This document shows positions 9,730 through 21,595 of a DNA stretch of 64,000 nucleotides, in pieces. How positions within the stretch are numbered: the first letter of the stretch is position 1; the number at the start of each line of letters is the position of its first letter. Origin of the DNA: Anaspis maculata (taxonomy: Eukaryota > Arthropoda > Insecta > Coleoptera > Scraptiidae). A model generated the notes under the pieces. The model had not been told where the DNA came from, ran no database searches, and saw nothing but the letters and a program-made list of their open reading frames with translations. The translations under genes and the position numbers were made by a program. The DNA lies in NCBI GenBank assembly GCA_949128115.1, contig OX421964.1, positions 20,918,892 to 20,982,891 of the forward strand, given 5' to 3'.

Positions 9730-12540
9730 TTCAAAGTCAAATTTTTGTGTTGATATCAAAATTTCATGGCTTAAGTAAGAATGTCGAGGTAAAATTCGAC
9801 GGTTTTTTTGTTCAAAGTCGCACTTATTGTATTTGAAGCCGCGGTTTTTCGTGTTCGAAGTAGACATGTCGATATGAAAGTCGAAGTTTTCCCGTGTTTA
9901 AAGTCGAAATTTCGTTGTTGAAGTCAAGATGTCGAGATAAAGATCGAAGCTCTTCTAGTTTGAAGTTGAAATTTTAAGATGAAAGTTGGAACTTTTTCTA
10001 TAAAAAGTCGAGATTTTTGTGTTGAAGTCGAAATTTCATGGTTTAAGTTATGATGTCGAGGAGGTAAAAGTCGAAGCTTTCATTCAAAGTAGCAGTTTTC
10101 ATGCTTGAAGTCTGAATTTTGTGTTTGTGGCTTTTCTTGTCCAAACCAAAGTCGCACTTGTCGTGTTCGAAGTTTGAATTTTGTATTTGAAGGCGAGGTT
10201 TCCCGTGTTTGACGTCGAAATTTCATTGTTGAAGTCAGAATGTCGAGATAAAAATCGAAACTTATTTTGTTTATAGTCAAAATTCCAAGACAAAAGTCGA
10301 ATCTTCTTGCGTTTCAAGTCGAAATTTTTAAATAAAAGTCTAAGTTTGCGTGTTGAAGTCGAAATTTCATGGTTTAGGTTAGAATGCCAAAAGTCGAAGC
10401 TTTACTTGCTCAAATAGGGCAGTTTTTGCCTGAAGTCTAAATTTTATGTTTGAAGCGAAAGTTTTCCGTGTTAAAAGTCGGGATAAAAGTCGAAACTTTG
10501 TGCGTTTCAAGTCGACATTTCGAAATAAAGTCAATGTTTCCGTGTTTGTAGTTGTAGTGTTGAAGTGTGTTGTAGTCGAAATTTGTAGTTAAAATCAGAA
10601 TGTTGAGATTGAATTTCATTAGTTTGAAATAAAATGGCAGTTTTTCGTGTTTGAACTCGACATTTCACAGTTGAAGAGGAATGTCCAAATAAAAGTCTGA
10701 GTTTTCTTGTTTAAAATTGCAGTTTTTCATGTTTAAGGTATGAATTTTACGTTTCAAGTCACAATTAGAAAATTAAAGTCTTGTTGGAAGTCACAATTTC
10801 GAGATGAAAGTCTTGTTGAAAGTCGAAATCTAGATACAAGCCGAAGCTTTTTGCGTTAAAAGTCAAAAGTTTGAAACTGAAGGCCGAAATTTTTGTGTTG
10901 AAGTCGAAATATCATGGTTTAAGTCAGATTGTCGACATAAAAGTCGAAGCTTTTCTTGTTCAAAGTCGCAGTTGTCGTGTTTGAAGTCGACACGTCGATA
11001 TGAAAATTGAAGTTTCCCGTATTAAAAGTCGAAATTTCAAGATAAAGGTCGGAGCTTTTTGCACTTGAAGTAGTCATTTCGTGGTTAACACGTTCACTGC
11101 CACGCTGGTCCCATGGGACCAGCATGAAATTCTCATTTTTTCAGGTTTGTGGCTCAAGTACGCTGCATATCGACAATGGCAGCGATCCATCACGGCCTGT
11201 GAGGTTACAAGTGCATAAATAACTTTTTGATTTTCTGATAAATGCAAAATGTGGCCCCCAAAAAATTATTATGTGTGGCTCATTTTTTCGTAATTTTTGG
11301 AGAAACCAAGGTGTATTTCGAACTTTCACTTTTGCCAGGGGACTAAGTTTCCACTGCACTATAACATGACATAAAAGGCCTGGTAAGAAAAATCGCAAAA
11401 TTTCGGTGGCAGTGAACGTGTTAAAGCCAGAATGTCGAGATAAAAACGAAGCCTTTCTTGTTCACAGCCGCAGTTTTCGTGTTGAAGACTAAAATTTCAT
11501 GGTTTAGGTTAGAATGTCGAGATAAAAGTCAAAGCTTTTCTTGTTCAAAGCCGTAGTTTTTGTGCTTGAATTCCGAATTTTATGTTTGAAGCCAAAGTTT
11601 TCCTTGTGAAAAGTCAAGGAAAAAGTCGAAACTTTGTGCGTTTAAAGTCAACATCTCGAAATAAAGTCAGAGTTTCCGTGTTTAGTCGAAATTTGTTATT
11701 GAAATCAGAATGTCGAGACAATTTTTCTTTAGCTTAAAACAAAATGGCAGTTTTTCGTGTTTGAAGTCGACATTTCGTGGTTGAAGTGCAATGTCGAAAT
11801 CAAAGTCGAAGTTTTCTTGTTCAAAGTTGCAATTTTTTGTGTTCAAGTTGTGAATTTTACGTTTCAAGTCACCATCTGAAAATGAGAGCCTTGTTAAAAG
11901 TCACAATTTCGAAATAAAAGTCTTGTTGGACGTCTAAATCTAGATAAAAGCCGGAGCTTTTTGCGTCTGAATTCAAAATTTTGAGCTAAAGGCCGAAATT
12001 TTTGTGTTGAAGTCGAAATATTATGGTTCAAGTCAGAATGTCGAGATAAGAGTCGAAGCTTTTCTTGTTCAAAGTCGCAGTTTCCGTGTTTGAAGTCGAC
12101 AGGTCGATATGAAAATCGAAGTTTCCGGTATTAAGAAATCCAAAGTCGCACTTGTCGTGTTTGAAGTTTGAATTTTGTATTTGAAGCCGAAGTTTTCGGT
12201 GTTTGACGTCGAAATTTCCTTGCTGAAGTCAGAATGTCAAGATAAAAATCGAAACTTTTCTTGCTTATAGTCAAAATTCCAAGACAAAAGCGAATCTTCT
12301 TACGTTTCAAGTCAAAATTTTGAAATAAAAGTCGAAGTTTGCGTGTTGAAGTCGAAATTTCATGGTTTAGGTTAGAATGTCGAGATAAAAGTCGAAGCGT
12401 TTCTTGTTCAAAGTCGCAGTTTTTGTGCTCTAAGTCCGAATTTTATGTTTGAAGCCGAAGTTTTCCTCGTTAAAAGTCGAGATAAAAGTCGAAACTTTGT
12501 GCCTTCCAAGTCAACATTTCGAAATAAAGTCAAAGTCATT
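9730..12540. repeat. AAGTCGAA satellite-like tract with higher-order period
   Basis: The motif AAGTCGAAATTTC and its variants recur roughly every 20-40 bp, separated by phrases such as TTCTTGTTCAAAGTCGCAG and AGAATGTCGAGATAAAAGTC. A longer order is visible: blocks starting near 10340, 11475 and 12330 follow the same sequence of phrases (TTTCATGGTTTAGGTTAGAATG, then TCGAAACTTTGTGC, then CGAAATAAAGTC). After removing the 336-bp insertion at 11085-11420 this gives a higher-order period of about 0.8-0.9 kb. There is no coding content. The many short frames read the repeat itself. Confidence 0.75.
11089..11420. mobile_element. 332-bp TTAA-flanked MITE inside the satellite
   Basis: TTAA lies at 11085-11088 and 11421-11424. 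Immediately inside, CACGTTCACTGCCAC at the left is exactly inverted at the right as GTGGCAGTGAACGTG. Just inside the left end is a perfect 20-bp palindrome, GCTGGTCCCATGGGACCAGC (11104-11123). TTAA duplication is the signature of piggyBac-type transposition. No transposase is encoded, so this would be a non-autonomous copy. The satellite pattern resumes on both sides, showing that it inserted after the array had formed. Confidence 0.8.
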
Positions 12541-12713
12541 CCTGAATCCGGTCGCCAATAAACGTTTTATTTGAAGAGATGAGAACTAACAACTAACTCA
12601 TTCCACTAGAACTCTTCCAATTGATGGCTTTAACTATTCAAGAACTATTCAGGTGACGTATAAAACGGCTTCCACCAGAAATAAGAAAAGCACATGCTCA
12701 AGAGTCAAAAAGC

Positions 12714-12861
12714 CCTGATGTCTAATTTGAAATGTGTGATATCACATTGTTTGATGATTGGTTGGAAAACTGTCATGGCGCCTTTCTCAGTATCCCTCGA
12801 CCAATAGCAAAAAAGCGTGATGGGACCTTTTCCATCACACATTTCAAAATTAGACACCCTG
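12714..12861. repeat. 148-bp inverted-repeat element (TGTCTAATTTGAAATGTG arms)
   Basis: The left arm contains TGTCTAATTTGAAATGTGTGAT, and the right arm is its inverse with one extra base and ends ACACCCTG. The outer CAGGGTG-like end recalls the longer CAGGGTGTCC palindromes elsewhere in the window. It lies just left of the LINE fragment that starts near 12930. Confidence 0.55.
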
Positions 12862-12929
12862 ACCTGATAGAAATATCCATAGAAAGGTAGAGTCTGATGA
12901 AACATGTATCTTTCGTTTACAGATATCAC

Positions 12930-13855
12930 CAATGCTATGACCAAAGCTTTTGATTCAGTAGGAACTGATGAAGAAAGATTTCGATAAGAGACAGGAAAAC
13001 TGACAAAAGATTGATGACCAGCATACCAACGGAAGAACAACTACGTAAGAGCAAACAACATCAGCAGAAAAAAAACAGCAGTTCGGAGAAACTTGAAATT
13101 TTATCGAATTAAAATCTCACTACAGTGAGACAAGTAGAGACATGAAGTAAAGATGAAAGTGTAGGAAGATATCAAAGAATACAATACGGAAATTACCTAA
13201 TACAACAGAACTAAACCATAGATTTGACCAACAATTTTGGTGCTATAAAGAAGGAAGAAGACCGCGAGCATAAAATACGGGTATAAAACAGAAAGTTCAA
13301 GATTAGACTAGGATTAAGCAGTAACGAGACAAAGACAACTGAAGATATCAAGAGACCCACCTGTGAAAGATGAACTGAAACAGGAAACAAGAAAATCACA
13401 CGAGTGAAAGTAGTTGAAAAATATCATTGCTGAAGTGCTGAAGATAGCAAGAATCGACGATTGAACCAAGGCCACCACAAAGTGTTCGGAGACATACGAT
13501 TTTGAGCAGCAACAAACGAGAAAAAGACTGCAGGCAAGCGAAATGAGGATTCCGAGAATTGCGAAATCGAGGTTACTGGACAAAATGAATAAGAAAGAGA
13601 CTAGAGGTGGGGTCTATAGAGCGAAGAGTGAGGAAAAACTCGATACAATGGTTTGGACACGAGCCAGCGACAAGATGGCAAAAAGTATGGAAGATGAAAA
13701 GGAAGTAAGTGTAAATAGATGAAGTAGATCTGGACAGCGTCGTTTTTAAACGAAATGAGACATCTGAAGCTACTCAAATCGAAAGGTGCAGAATCGGCTG
13801 GCGGAGAATAAGAACTTGTGGAAAGCAAGAATAGCAGAAATTTCAATGCTGGCAT
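12930..13855 (+). pseudogene. LINE ORF2 remnant (motif A and C-terminus)
   Basis: Broken plus-strand frames show two parts of a non-LTR retrotransposon polymerase. Near 12922-12990 the reading FTDITNAMTKAFDSV resembles palm motif A (F-x-D-x-x-K-A-F-D-S-V). From about 13480 the C-terminal part is visible: SETYDFEQQQTRKRLQASEM recalls the SETWTLTKxxxxRLQxxEMRFLRR region, and QWFGHE near 13650 matches the QWFGHV motif before the terminal basic segment. The catalytic YADD region between them is lost. There are several stops and frameshifts. It may be from the same family as the fragment at 9060-9455, with the satellite now lying between, but that cannot be shown. Confidence 0.55.
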
Positions 13856-13859
13856 AATC

Positions 13860-16776
13860 GTAGGTGTGTAGTAACATAGGTACGTGTATCCAGCAAGATC
13901 ACAGCACTCTTTTCATTTGAAGATTCCATTTTGATATTCAGTAAATGCTGACGGGTTCTTTTGCATCTGGGATCGTGAAGAGGCTCCTGGGTAAACTGCA
14001 GGTTTCAATAGATCAAAATAAAAGGCCTTCAAGCTCAGAAGCAAGGAGGCTGGGGGAGCCTCCTCCTCTAAATGTCTCTGCTTGTACTACTTTAGGCAAG
14101 TTAGCTCATATCATGCACTGATCAAATCACAGCAGCATGAAGAAGTTGTGAAATACTTCCATTATTGGCTATCGGCCGTTAGGTACCTGAGTCACAACAC
14201 ACTAATTTGACTAGGACCCTTGTCCAAGAACGTAACAATGCGTGCATGTAGAATAGAATGCAACATTTTCAAGTAAAAATGACTTTATAGAATGAGAATT
14301 AGTCTCGTATGGAACGGGTAAAGCGAAATGCAAAGCAAGTTTGGCTGAACCTAAATAAAGTCAATTTGCAGCATCAGCTTTGTGCTGCCAACGCTCCAGT
14401 TACTTTGCAGCAAACGGAACTGTAACGTTTGGCCTTCGCGCAAAAGGCAACAGCGAAAAATGACAAACGGTCTGAAATTTCGGCGCCCATCATCAAGAAG
14501 GAAATGCGATTTAAAAGCTGCGGCAACGCCAACACAGAAGCGTTTTCGGAACGAGCGCTTTCGCCAAAGCTCGTTAAATTCATCCGTCTCTGCTATTTTA
14601 CATCACACGCCCAGCCTTTTGCGTGCCAACAACGGCCGGGATTTTTCTTTAATTGTTCATTTTCGGGGTTCGGGGCAGACCACGGGGCTGAGCTGGAGCA
14701 ACCGAGAGACAGATCCCATAAAACTTTTAAAGCGGCCCGGGTGCGTCTGATGCCGAATTAGGTGTAAACACACCAGCCGGGAAAAACACAACGCCCGGGC
14801 CTGTTTAGCCAGAAAGCTCTGCGGTAATTGCGTGAAGCGTCCCTTCGGAAGGAACAGAGGGAGTGGCTGGTGCGAGGATTGAAAATTGTGCGGGTCATTT
14901 ATCAAAAGATTCTTTTAATTGCACTAATTGACTCGTTATAGAAGTTCTGTATGATGGGCTTATTTTTGGTAAAGTTTTGATAGCTTCGATAAAAGCGCGA
15001 CGACTCAAAATACACCACCCTGATGCCAAGCTCCGAGTGAAAAAGCGTTCCGAAATAGCTCATGTTCTAGGAAATCACAGGTTTTACTACTACTAGTGAA
15101 GCGCGCTGCACCAATATCTCATCGAAATTTATATGAATTTCGCTTTCGTTGGCTTCCAGCCTGGAAACTGTTTTTGGTCTTTTTGTGTTTGTGTACTAGG
15201 AGGACGTTTTCGTTGGGGGTTTCCGAGCCAAACTCTCGGCGACATTAGGTTGGTAAATATGTCAGTGACGCCACTTCATCCGTGTTCTTGTCGTCTAGTC
15301 GTCTTCTTCGTCTCAAAGGGTAAACTGTGGAGAGACAAGTAATCAAGACCGAGCCCGAAGAGAGGAGCCTCCTAGCAGACGATGATGCATCGCCTCCCCC
15401 CTGATGCACTCTGCAAATAATGCGATGACTCATCGGCGTCGAGACGCTCTCCATGCGATGCCAGACGTAACAATAATCCGGCTGTTACTATAGACGGCTC
15501 CCCCACAGATTTTTCGGGTCTCTTCGCCGCTATAGGGTTGACCGAAAGGAGGAAACGTGCACAAAAAAATCTCCAGTTTCAAATTTAGATTTCTGTCGAG
15601 GGACCGTTCGTCGTAGCGAAAACGGAACAAAGGAACTTTCTATTTGGTTTCTTCCAAGTTGGTTCTTAATTTGAGCGAATAACTTACCGGCTATTAAATT
15701 CTGTATTTAGAAGAAAACGTGAGCGACCTAAGCACTGCAGGATGAATAATAATTGCGCACATAGCAAGCTAGAGATTAGAGACGCAGATCTTGATTTACA
15801 TACATCCAGTTCCATTTCTGAGACCGCGAGGCGACCAGGAAACGAGCGGAATGGACGCTCGAGGATTTCCTGCTGTAATAAAACACTCCTTGAATGGGCA
15901 TCATAGGTGCAACCCAACAGTGCAGTGCTCGATGATTTGCAAACACCCTGTAATCGAGTTCAAAGTTCGCTCGGTCGCATAGCATTGCTGGCTGCTGCTG
16001 GAAGTTGCTGATGAAGTGCTTTTAGTAATTACGTTATTTTTCACGAATGACAAATTGTGGGCAAACGGAATTCCAAATAACATCACCACGCGGCGCAGCA
16101 TGAGGGTCTAATCTGGACGCGCGATCTCATTTTTCCATGTCTGGGCCGGGGCGTTTTATCTCAAAAATGCCGAAAGACTGAAAGAAGTACTCCAGTAGCA
16201 ATACGGATGTACTTTTACTTTTTAACCAGAAGAGGAATGAACTCGTTTATCTTTCAGCTGTACGGAACTGGAAAGCAGGGTTACATGGTTACAGGACCGG
16301 GTTGTGTTATAAATCTTGAAAAATTCGTGGCAGGTCGCGCCGACGTCCCATTGTTTAACCCTGAAGTACGAGAGATAAGAATTAGTATGCAGAAGGCATG
16401 CACACGGAGGGATGGGGGCGGGAATCGCTGTTTCTGGCTGAAATTTTTAATTTCACCGTACTACGTACCTACCGCCAATTTTTGCTATCATAAATGTTCC
16501 CGTTTTTGAGTTTTTTGACCAAATAATAATGAAAGAAACACTGATTTGAGCTGATTTGTCTATGGACAAAATTAAGCAAAACTTCATTTTTTGCTTGGAC
16601 AATTATTTACTTACTCCTCGACGAGCTCCTCGACCTACTTCCTTCAAAACTTTAAAATTTAACTTTCGTCTACCATCTACTTCCGTTATTAAGGGTATCG
16701 ATCAGTATGTCAATCAGAAATCAATGGGCGAGTTTTGAAGACAACGCCAAGAACAACTAATTTTGGACAAATTACA
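13860..16776. other. Single-copy block with CpG-rich islands
   Basis: No gene is supported. 14370-14910, 15130-15640 and 15780-16110 are richer in CpG than the window average and free of visible transposon structure. That makes them candidate regulatory or untranslated sequence of a nearby host gene. A short GC hairpin (GGAGGCTGGGGGAGCCTCC) sits at about 14047-14065. Confidence 0.35.
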
Positions 16777-17009
16777 ATAGCCCAGGAAAAAAATGCGAAA
16801 TTTTGATATAACCCGGGATAGATTAGGGAAAATCTGAAAATTTGAGGATCCCTTCAGAATTTGATGGGGAACAACATATACTAAAAGTCCCCATCTGTCC
16901 GAGGCATTTTTTCTGTGGGAGGTCAAAGACACAAGAAGTTACCATTTTCAAAGTTGGTGGTTTTCGGTGATTTTTTCACCAAACATTATATTTTCGGAGT
17001 CAAGGAATA

Positions 17010-17294
17010 GGGGCTTGCCCTGAGCAATCATTTCAGGGACATGCGCTAAATATCAGGCCGGCTCTTTGAAAAAACCGGACAAAAGCCTTTGAATCCTACT
17101 CTAATGCACCTGTAATGTAATATAACGCGGTAGATTTCCAAGGCTAGTCTATTTTTGAGACAAAATATGCTATAATATTTCATCTGTGGAGAAATTTTGT
17201 TAATGACAAATCTGCATTAATTGTTCCGGTTATTTTCAATATCCGGCCATTACTTGCACCTCGCACATGTGCAGTATAGCAAAGAAAATGCCCT
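17010..17294. mobile_element. 285-bp insertion in left arm of the 5-kb palindrome
   Basis: The right arm of the palindrome reads continuously GAGGAATACGATGG where the left arm has this block. The block is bounded by ATA on both sides (17007-17009 and 17295-17297). Its ends are GGGGC and GCCCT, a very short inverted repeat. It contains no gene. A small DNA transposon with a 2-3 bp duplication is the simplest reading. Confidence 0.6.
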
Positions 17295-18143
17295 ATACGA
17301 TGGAATTGGTTTCCAGGAGCTGCAATGTACATGTGGTGTGGAAAATAATTGCGAAGCGGCCGGTTTGCAGTTTTTGATAAAATGTCAGTTTTATCTGTGG
17401 TCAATATGTTTTTTATCACGCTTGGTGTGATATACAACTGAATCGTACATTGCGAATCTACCTATGACCATCAATTTGTCATTGAGACACGTTTTAACTA
17501 GTTTTGTTTGAAAAAACACGATTTTTTCAACGTAAAATTTGATGTTTTTCAATCTTGTGTTCATTATTGCCCAACGCCTTCATGCCAGTAATATTGGCAT
17601 ATATTGTTGCTTTCAACTATTTTACACATCAATATTCTTTGCTAAATATTTCATTCGTTTTCGCAAAGCCACAGAGAATTTTTGTTTCATGAGATGTACC
17701 ATAATCACGTTTTATTTAATAAAACGTGCACTGTCATCTCTAAAGTGACTTTACAACCAACATTTGGCTCTGATTTCATACAATTTCACTGTAAAAAGAA
17801 AATAGTCTACCTACTCTATTAAACAAAACTAGAACATCTCAAATCGAGCTTATAGTTTAGCTGTGGCAACACTTTTAGTATGAGAGTGGATGTTTTTTCC
17901 AAATGAAACCTTGAAATGGTACATCTGATAGAACAAAAGTGATCTGTGAGTCTGTGACCTTATAAAAAGGACAGGGGCTTTAAGGATATGATAATATAGT
18001 TCAACTCAAAAATCCGTGTCAAAATTTAGGTTGCGGGTTCTTTTGGGCAATGATAAGAGCAAAAACGAAAAGAACAATTGGGAAGCGAAAAATTTAATCT
18101 TGCCACGAATTTTTAATTACAGCCCAGGCGATACGGACAAAAT

Positions 18144-19207
18144 AGTTATTTATGTAGTAAGAGCGTAAAGCGACTGTTTTAGGCCCGACGTATGTAAGTT
18201 GTGCCCGAGCATAGCGAGGGCACATTCAGACAGAGGGCCTAAAACAGGCTTTACGCTTGAGCTGCATACAACGTTTTTTACACGACCCATTCTTTTTTTG
18301 AATTTGATTTTAAACCATAAAAGCCGAAAAACTAAAAAGCGATTATAGATCGATCGAGATAGCAATGACATCATGGGCACCTATGATTTTGTTTTTACTT
18401 GTCATTTAATAATTATCACTAGTGTCAGTGTCTTTATTGTTGAAAAGCACCCAGCAAGAATTTTCGTTTTTGAGGTGCTGCACTCCTCCCGCCGATGGCG
18501 ATGGCTTCTCGAGCCACACTTGATCTTCTGCCGGAGAAGTCCAAAAAAATACATGAGAACGTAGGTATACCTATACTTAGCTGAAAAATCCAAGGTGGTG
18601 AAGCCTTCTACTTTGTGGTCCGTGTTTTTCATGCTGAAGACAACCCTTTCAGTTAAGGACGACACGGATTTTACCGCAAAGTTACAGCCTACGTGAAGAG
18701 ACAGGCAGACGGGTACCTACAAACAAAAATATTCATTCGGCTACACGTTTTATGATGGCAACCACGGCTTCGGGTCTGAAATCGCGCTCTTGTATCGAAA
18801 ACGGCTATTCAAATTTAGTATTTGCCTGCTCCCTCAAGAAAACTGAGCACGGAACTCTGAGAAATAGGAATCCGGCCAGAGCCGTCAACGCACATAACCT
18901 CACTTTTGGAGTTTCGAATATGTGTATTTTCAAAGCAAACAATTCAACGAGAAGCTTAATACGTGAAACCATACACCCTTCCCCGCCTTTGGGGGTGTCC
19001 CAAATGCCTCTGAGCTGTGCATTTCAAGAAATTTATTAGTTTGTGACATTTAATAATAATTACAGGCATTTGTTTTTTGACGCTTAAAAAACCAAAGCCC
19101 GAGGGCGTAAAAGTAAAAATTTTACGCCCTCGGGCTAAATGAGCCACTTTACACCTGAAAATGAGGGTAAAAAGGCTCACTTTACACCCGGTCGTGTAAA
19201 AACTTTA
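18144..19207. mobile_element. About 1.06-kb composite insertion in left arm
   Basis: The opposite arm passes directly from GCGATACGGAC to AATTGAAGATGGTGCGG, whereas here about 1.06 kb intervenes. TTATTT and TTTATTT flank it. It seems composite. A GC-capped hairpin (18163-18256, arms GCGTAAAGC...GGCCC) stands at the left. The rest (about 18273-19203) has ends GTTTTTTACACGACC and GGTCGTGTAAAAAC. Near the right end is a 17-bp perfect stem at 19096-19112 and 19120-19136 (AGCCCGAGGGCGTAAAA). No transposase is seen. Confidence 0.55.
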
Positions 19208-19273
19208 TTTAAGGTAGTGCGGTATTGAGATGCCATCCACTTGGCGCGAATGTTGTACCCATGTTGTGGGTAG

Positions 19274-19675
19274 CTTTACTGTGATGTTAAGAAGTTCTGC
19301 CGCGGTGGTAACTTATAGGGTGGATATACAGGGTGGAATGAAAATAGATATTATGATTTAAATGTAAGTATGATACTTGAGTAATAACATCGGATCGAGC
19401 ATCGGACATGTCAAATCATGCTTTACCGTGAAGTAAAGAAGTTCTTCCGCGGTGGCAACTTGTAGGGTAAATACCCACAGGGTGGAATGAAAATAGATAG
19501 GTAAATTGAATGTATGATACTTGAGTAATTACATCGGATCATGTCAGATCATGCTTTACAGTGATGTTAATAAGTTCTGCCGCGGTGGTAACTTGTAGAG
19601 TATATACAGGATGGAATGAAAATAGATATTATGAATTAAATTTATAATAATTACATCGGATCATGTCAAATCATG
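19274..19675. repeat. Three tandem copies of a 121-151 bp unit
   Basis: Copies begin at 19274, 19423 and 19554, each with CTTTAC followed by a GTTCT(G/T)CCGCGGTGG phrase, then CAGG(G/A)TGGAATGAAAATAG, and each ends CATGTCA(A/G)ATCATG. One inverted single copy lies at about 20045-20180 in the right arm. The array was therefore expanded on one side only, after or during formation of the palindrome. Confidence 0.75.
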
Positions 19676-19809
19676 TGAAATCATCAGTTAATCAAATCAG
19701 TCATGAATGTTTCATAATTTTAAGTTAGAGAACAAATGGCTAATGGAGTAATGAGAGTAATGAGTATACACTAGGTGCTATGTACATAAATCAGAAAACA
19801 AATAAGAAA

Positions 19810-19944
19810 TCAGTCATCAACATCAGAGCCATCTATGTCACCTTCCTTGTCATCCGACGCCTTCTTGCTGTACAATTTATATCGTAATTCATTAAGGGAT
19901 TTGCATCCCTTTCCTCCGCTATATAGTGCAATGAGAAATTCTTC
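19810..19944 (-). pseudogene. C-terminal fragment of a mobile-element-like ORF
   Basis: A 44-codon minus-strand reading ends in a stop at 19810-19812 and begins within EEFLIALYSGGKGCKSLNEL, followed by RYKLYSKKASDDKEGD. From memory, the pattern F-x-x-x-L-Y-x-G-x-x-x-x-S-L-N-x-L-R-Y-x-x-(F/Y) recalls a dispersed invertebrate protein family of unknown role that also carries a GCDTTS motif. That upstream motif is not visible here. The frame is lost upstream near 19950. It occupies the centre of the 5-kb inverted repeat, so it may be the last trace of a gene the element once carried. The family assignment is weak. Confidence 0.3.
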
Positions 19945-21159
19945 TCCAACAGCCTGCTAATAGCCGTATGTCGCATAGCACGTAAAATACGAACGATGGT
20001 GCCGACCTCTGATGCTGATGACTGATTTGATGTAACTGATCATTTAACATGATTTGATATGGCCCGATGTAAATCATACATTCAATTTATAATATCTATT
20101 TTCATTCCATCCTGTATATACCCTACAAGTTACCACGGCGGCAGAACTTCTCAACATCACGGTAAAGGTACCAACAACATTCGCGCCAAGTGGCATGACA
20201 TCTCGATACCGCACCATCTTCAATTAAGTTTCAGTCCGTATCGCCTGGGCTGTTTAAAAAAGGTCGTGAGAAGATTATATTTTCTTGCCTCCCAATTGTT
20301 CTTTTCGTTTTTGCTCTTATCATTGCCCAAAAGAACTCGCAACCTAAATCGTGACACCGGTTTCTCAGTTGAACTATATTGTACCTTAATATCATATCCT
20401 TTAAAGCCTCTGTCCTTTTTATAAGGTCACAGATCACTTTTGTTCTATCACGTGTATCATGTCAAGGTTTCATTTGAAAGAAACGTCCACTCTCATACCA
20501 AAAGTGTTGCCACAGCTAAACTATAAGCTCGATTTGAGATGTTTTAGTTTTGTTTATTAGAGTAGGTAGGTAGACTATTTTCTTTCTTTTACAGTAGAAT
20601 TCTATGAAATCAGAGCCAAATGTTGGATGTAAGTCACTTTAGAGATGACAGTGTTGCACGTTTTATCAAATAAAACGTGATTATGGTACATCTCATGGAA
20701 CAAAAATTCTCTGTGACTTTACGAAAACGAATGAAATGTTTAGCAAAGAATATTCCTGTATAAAATAGTTGAAAGCAACAATATGTCAATATTACTGCCA
20801 TGAAGGCGTTGGGCAATAATGGACACAAAATTGAAAAACATCAAACTTTACGTTGAAAAAAAATCGTGTTTTTTTTGCAACAAAACCAGTTAAAACATGT
20901 CTCAATGACAAATTGATGGTCATAGGTAAATTCGCAATGTACGATTTCGTTGAATATCGCACCAAGCGTGTTGAAAAACATATTGACGACAGATAAAACT
21001 GACATCTTATCAAAAACTGCAAACCGGCCGACTCGCAATTATTTTCCACGCCACATGTATATCGCAGCTCCTGAAAACCAATTCCATCGTATTCCTCGAC
21101 CCCGAAAATATAACGTTTGGTGAAAAAATCACCAAAAAAACACTAACTTTGAAAATGAT

Positions 21160-21595
21160 TTTTTTTTAAGTATATAAAGTCGTTTATTAATAAAAATAAA
21201 AATATAAACAACACTAAATAGAATATTAAATAAACGAATGGGTTCTAAGTATATATGTATAAATGGATATATTAATAAATTCAGCCACAAAAAGGCACAC
21301 CAGCACCATCACCAAATTCCCTCCAGCTCCTCCATCTCTTCCTACTCCTTCTTAAGCACATGCTGGTGGCTCGAAGAGTGGCACAGCTTATTCTGACTCT
21401 AAGCCAGTTAATGATTTGGCTGTAAGGTCTGTGCCACCTTTCGACTAACCTCTCGGCTAGGACTCTGAGAAGAGCTTGGAACTCTTTCCCAACATATAAC
21501 CATCAACAGATGTTACTAGTGGCGTGAAGGACGCATGTCGCTTTTCGCAAGCTGGCAGATATTTCGCTTTCTTCTCTGTTTCTGCTAAAAATGAT
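21160..21595 (-). pseudogene. Retroposed insertion with poly(A) and target duplication
   Basis: AAAATGAT occurs at both edges (21152-21159 and 21588-21595), and the left palindrome arm shows the empty site. On the minus strand the insert ends in a run of A next to the left duplication, with AATAAA shortly before. This is the mark of L1-type retroposition with 5' truncation. Upstream of the tail a minus-strand reading of about 80 codons is visible (about 21550-21295): LGKEFQALLRVLAERL, then WHRPYSQIINWLRVRISCAT, then LRRSRKRWRSW and GDGAGVPF before a stop. I do not recognise the family with certainty. The W-x-R-P-Y-S...R-A-T...D-G-A-G pattern recurs in invertebrate mobile-element proteins, as I recall. 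No complete gene is present. Confidence 0.6.

Noticed and set aside
9730..12540. CRISPR-like array in the AAGTCGAA tract
   Set aside because: Repeats are degenerate with no uniform spacers, and the context is eukaryotic.
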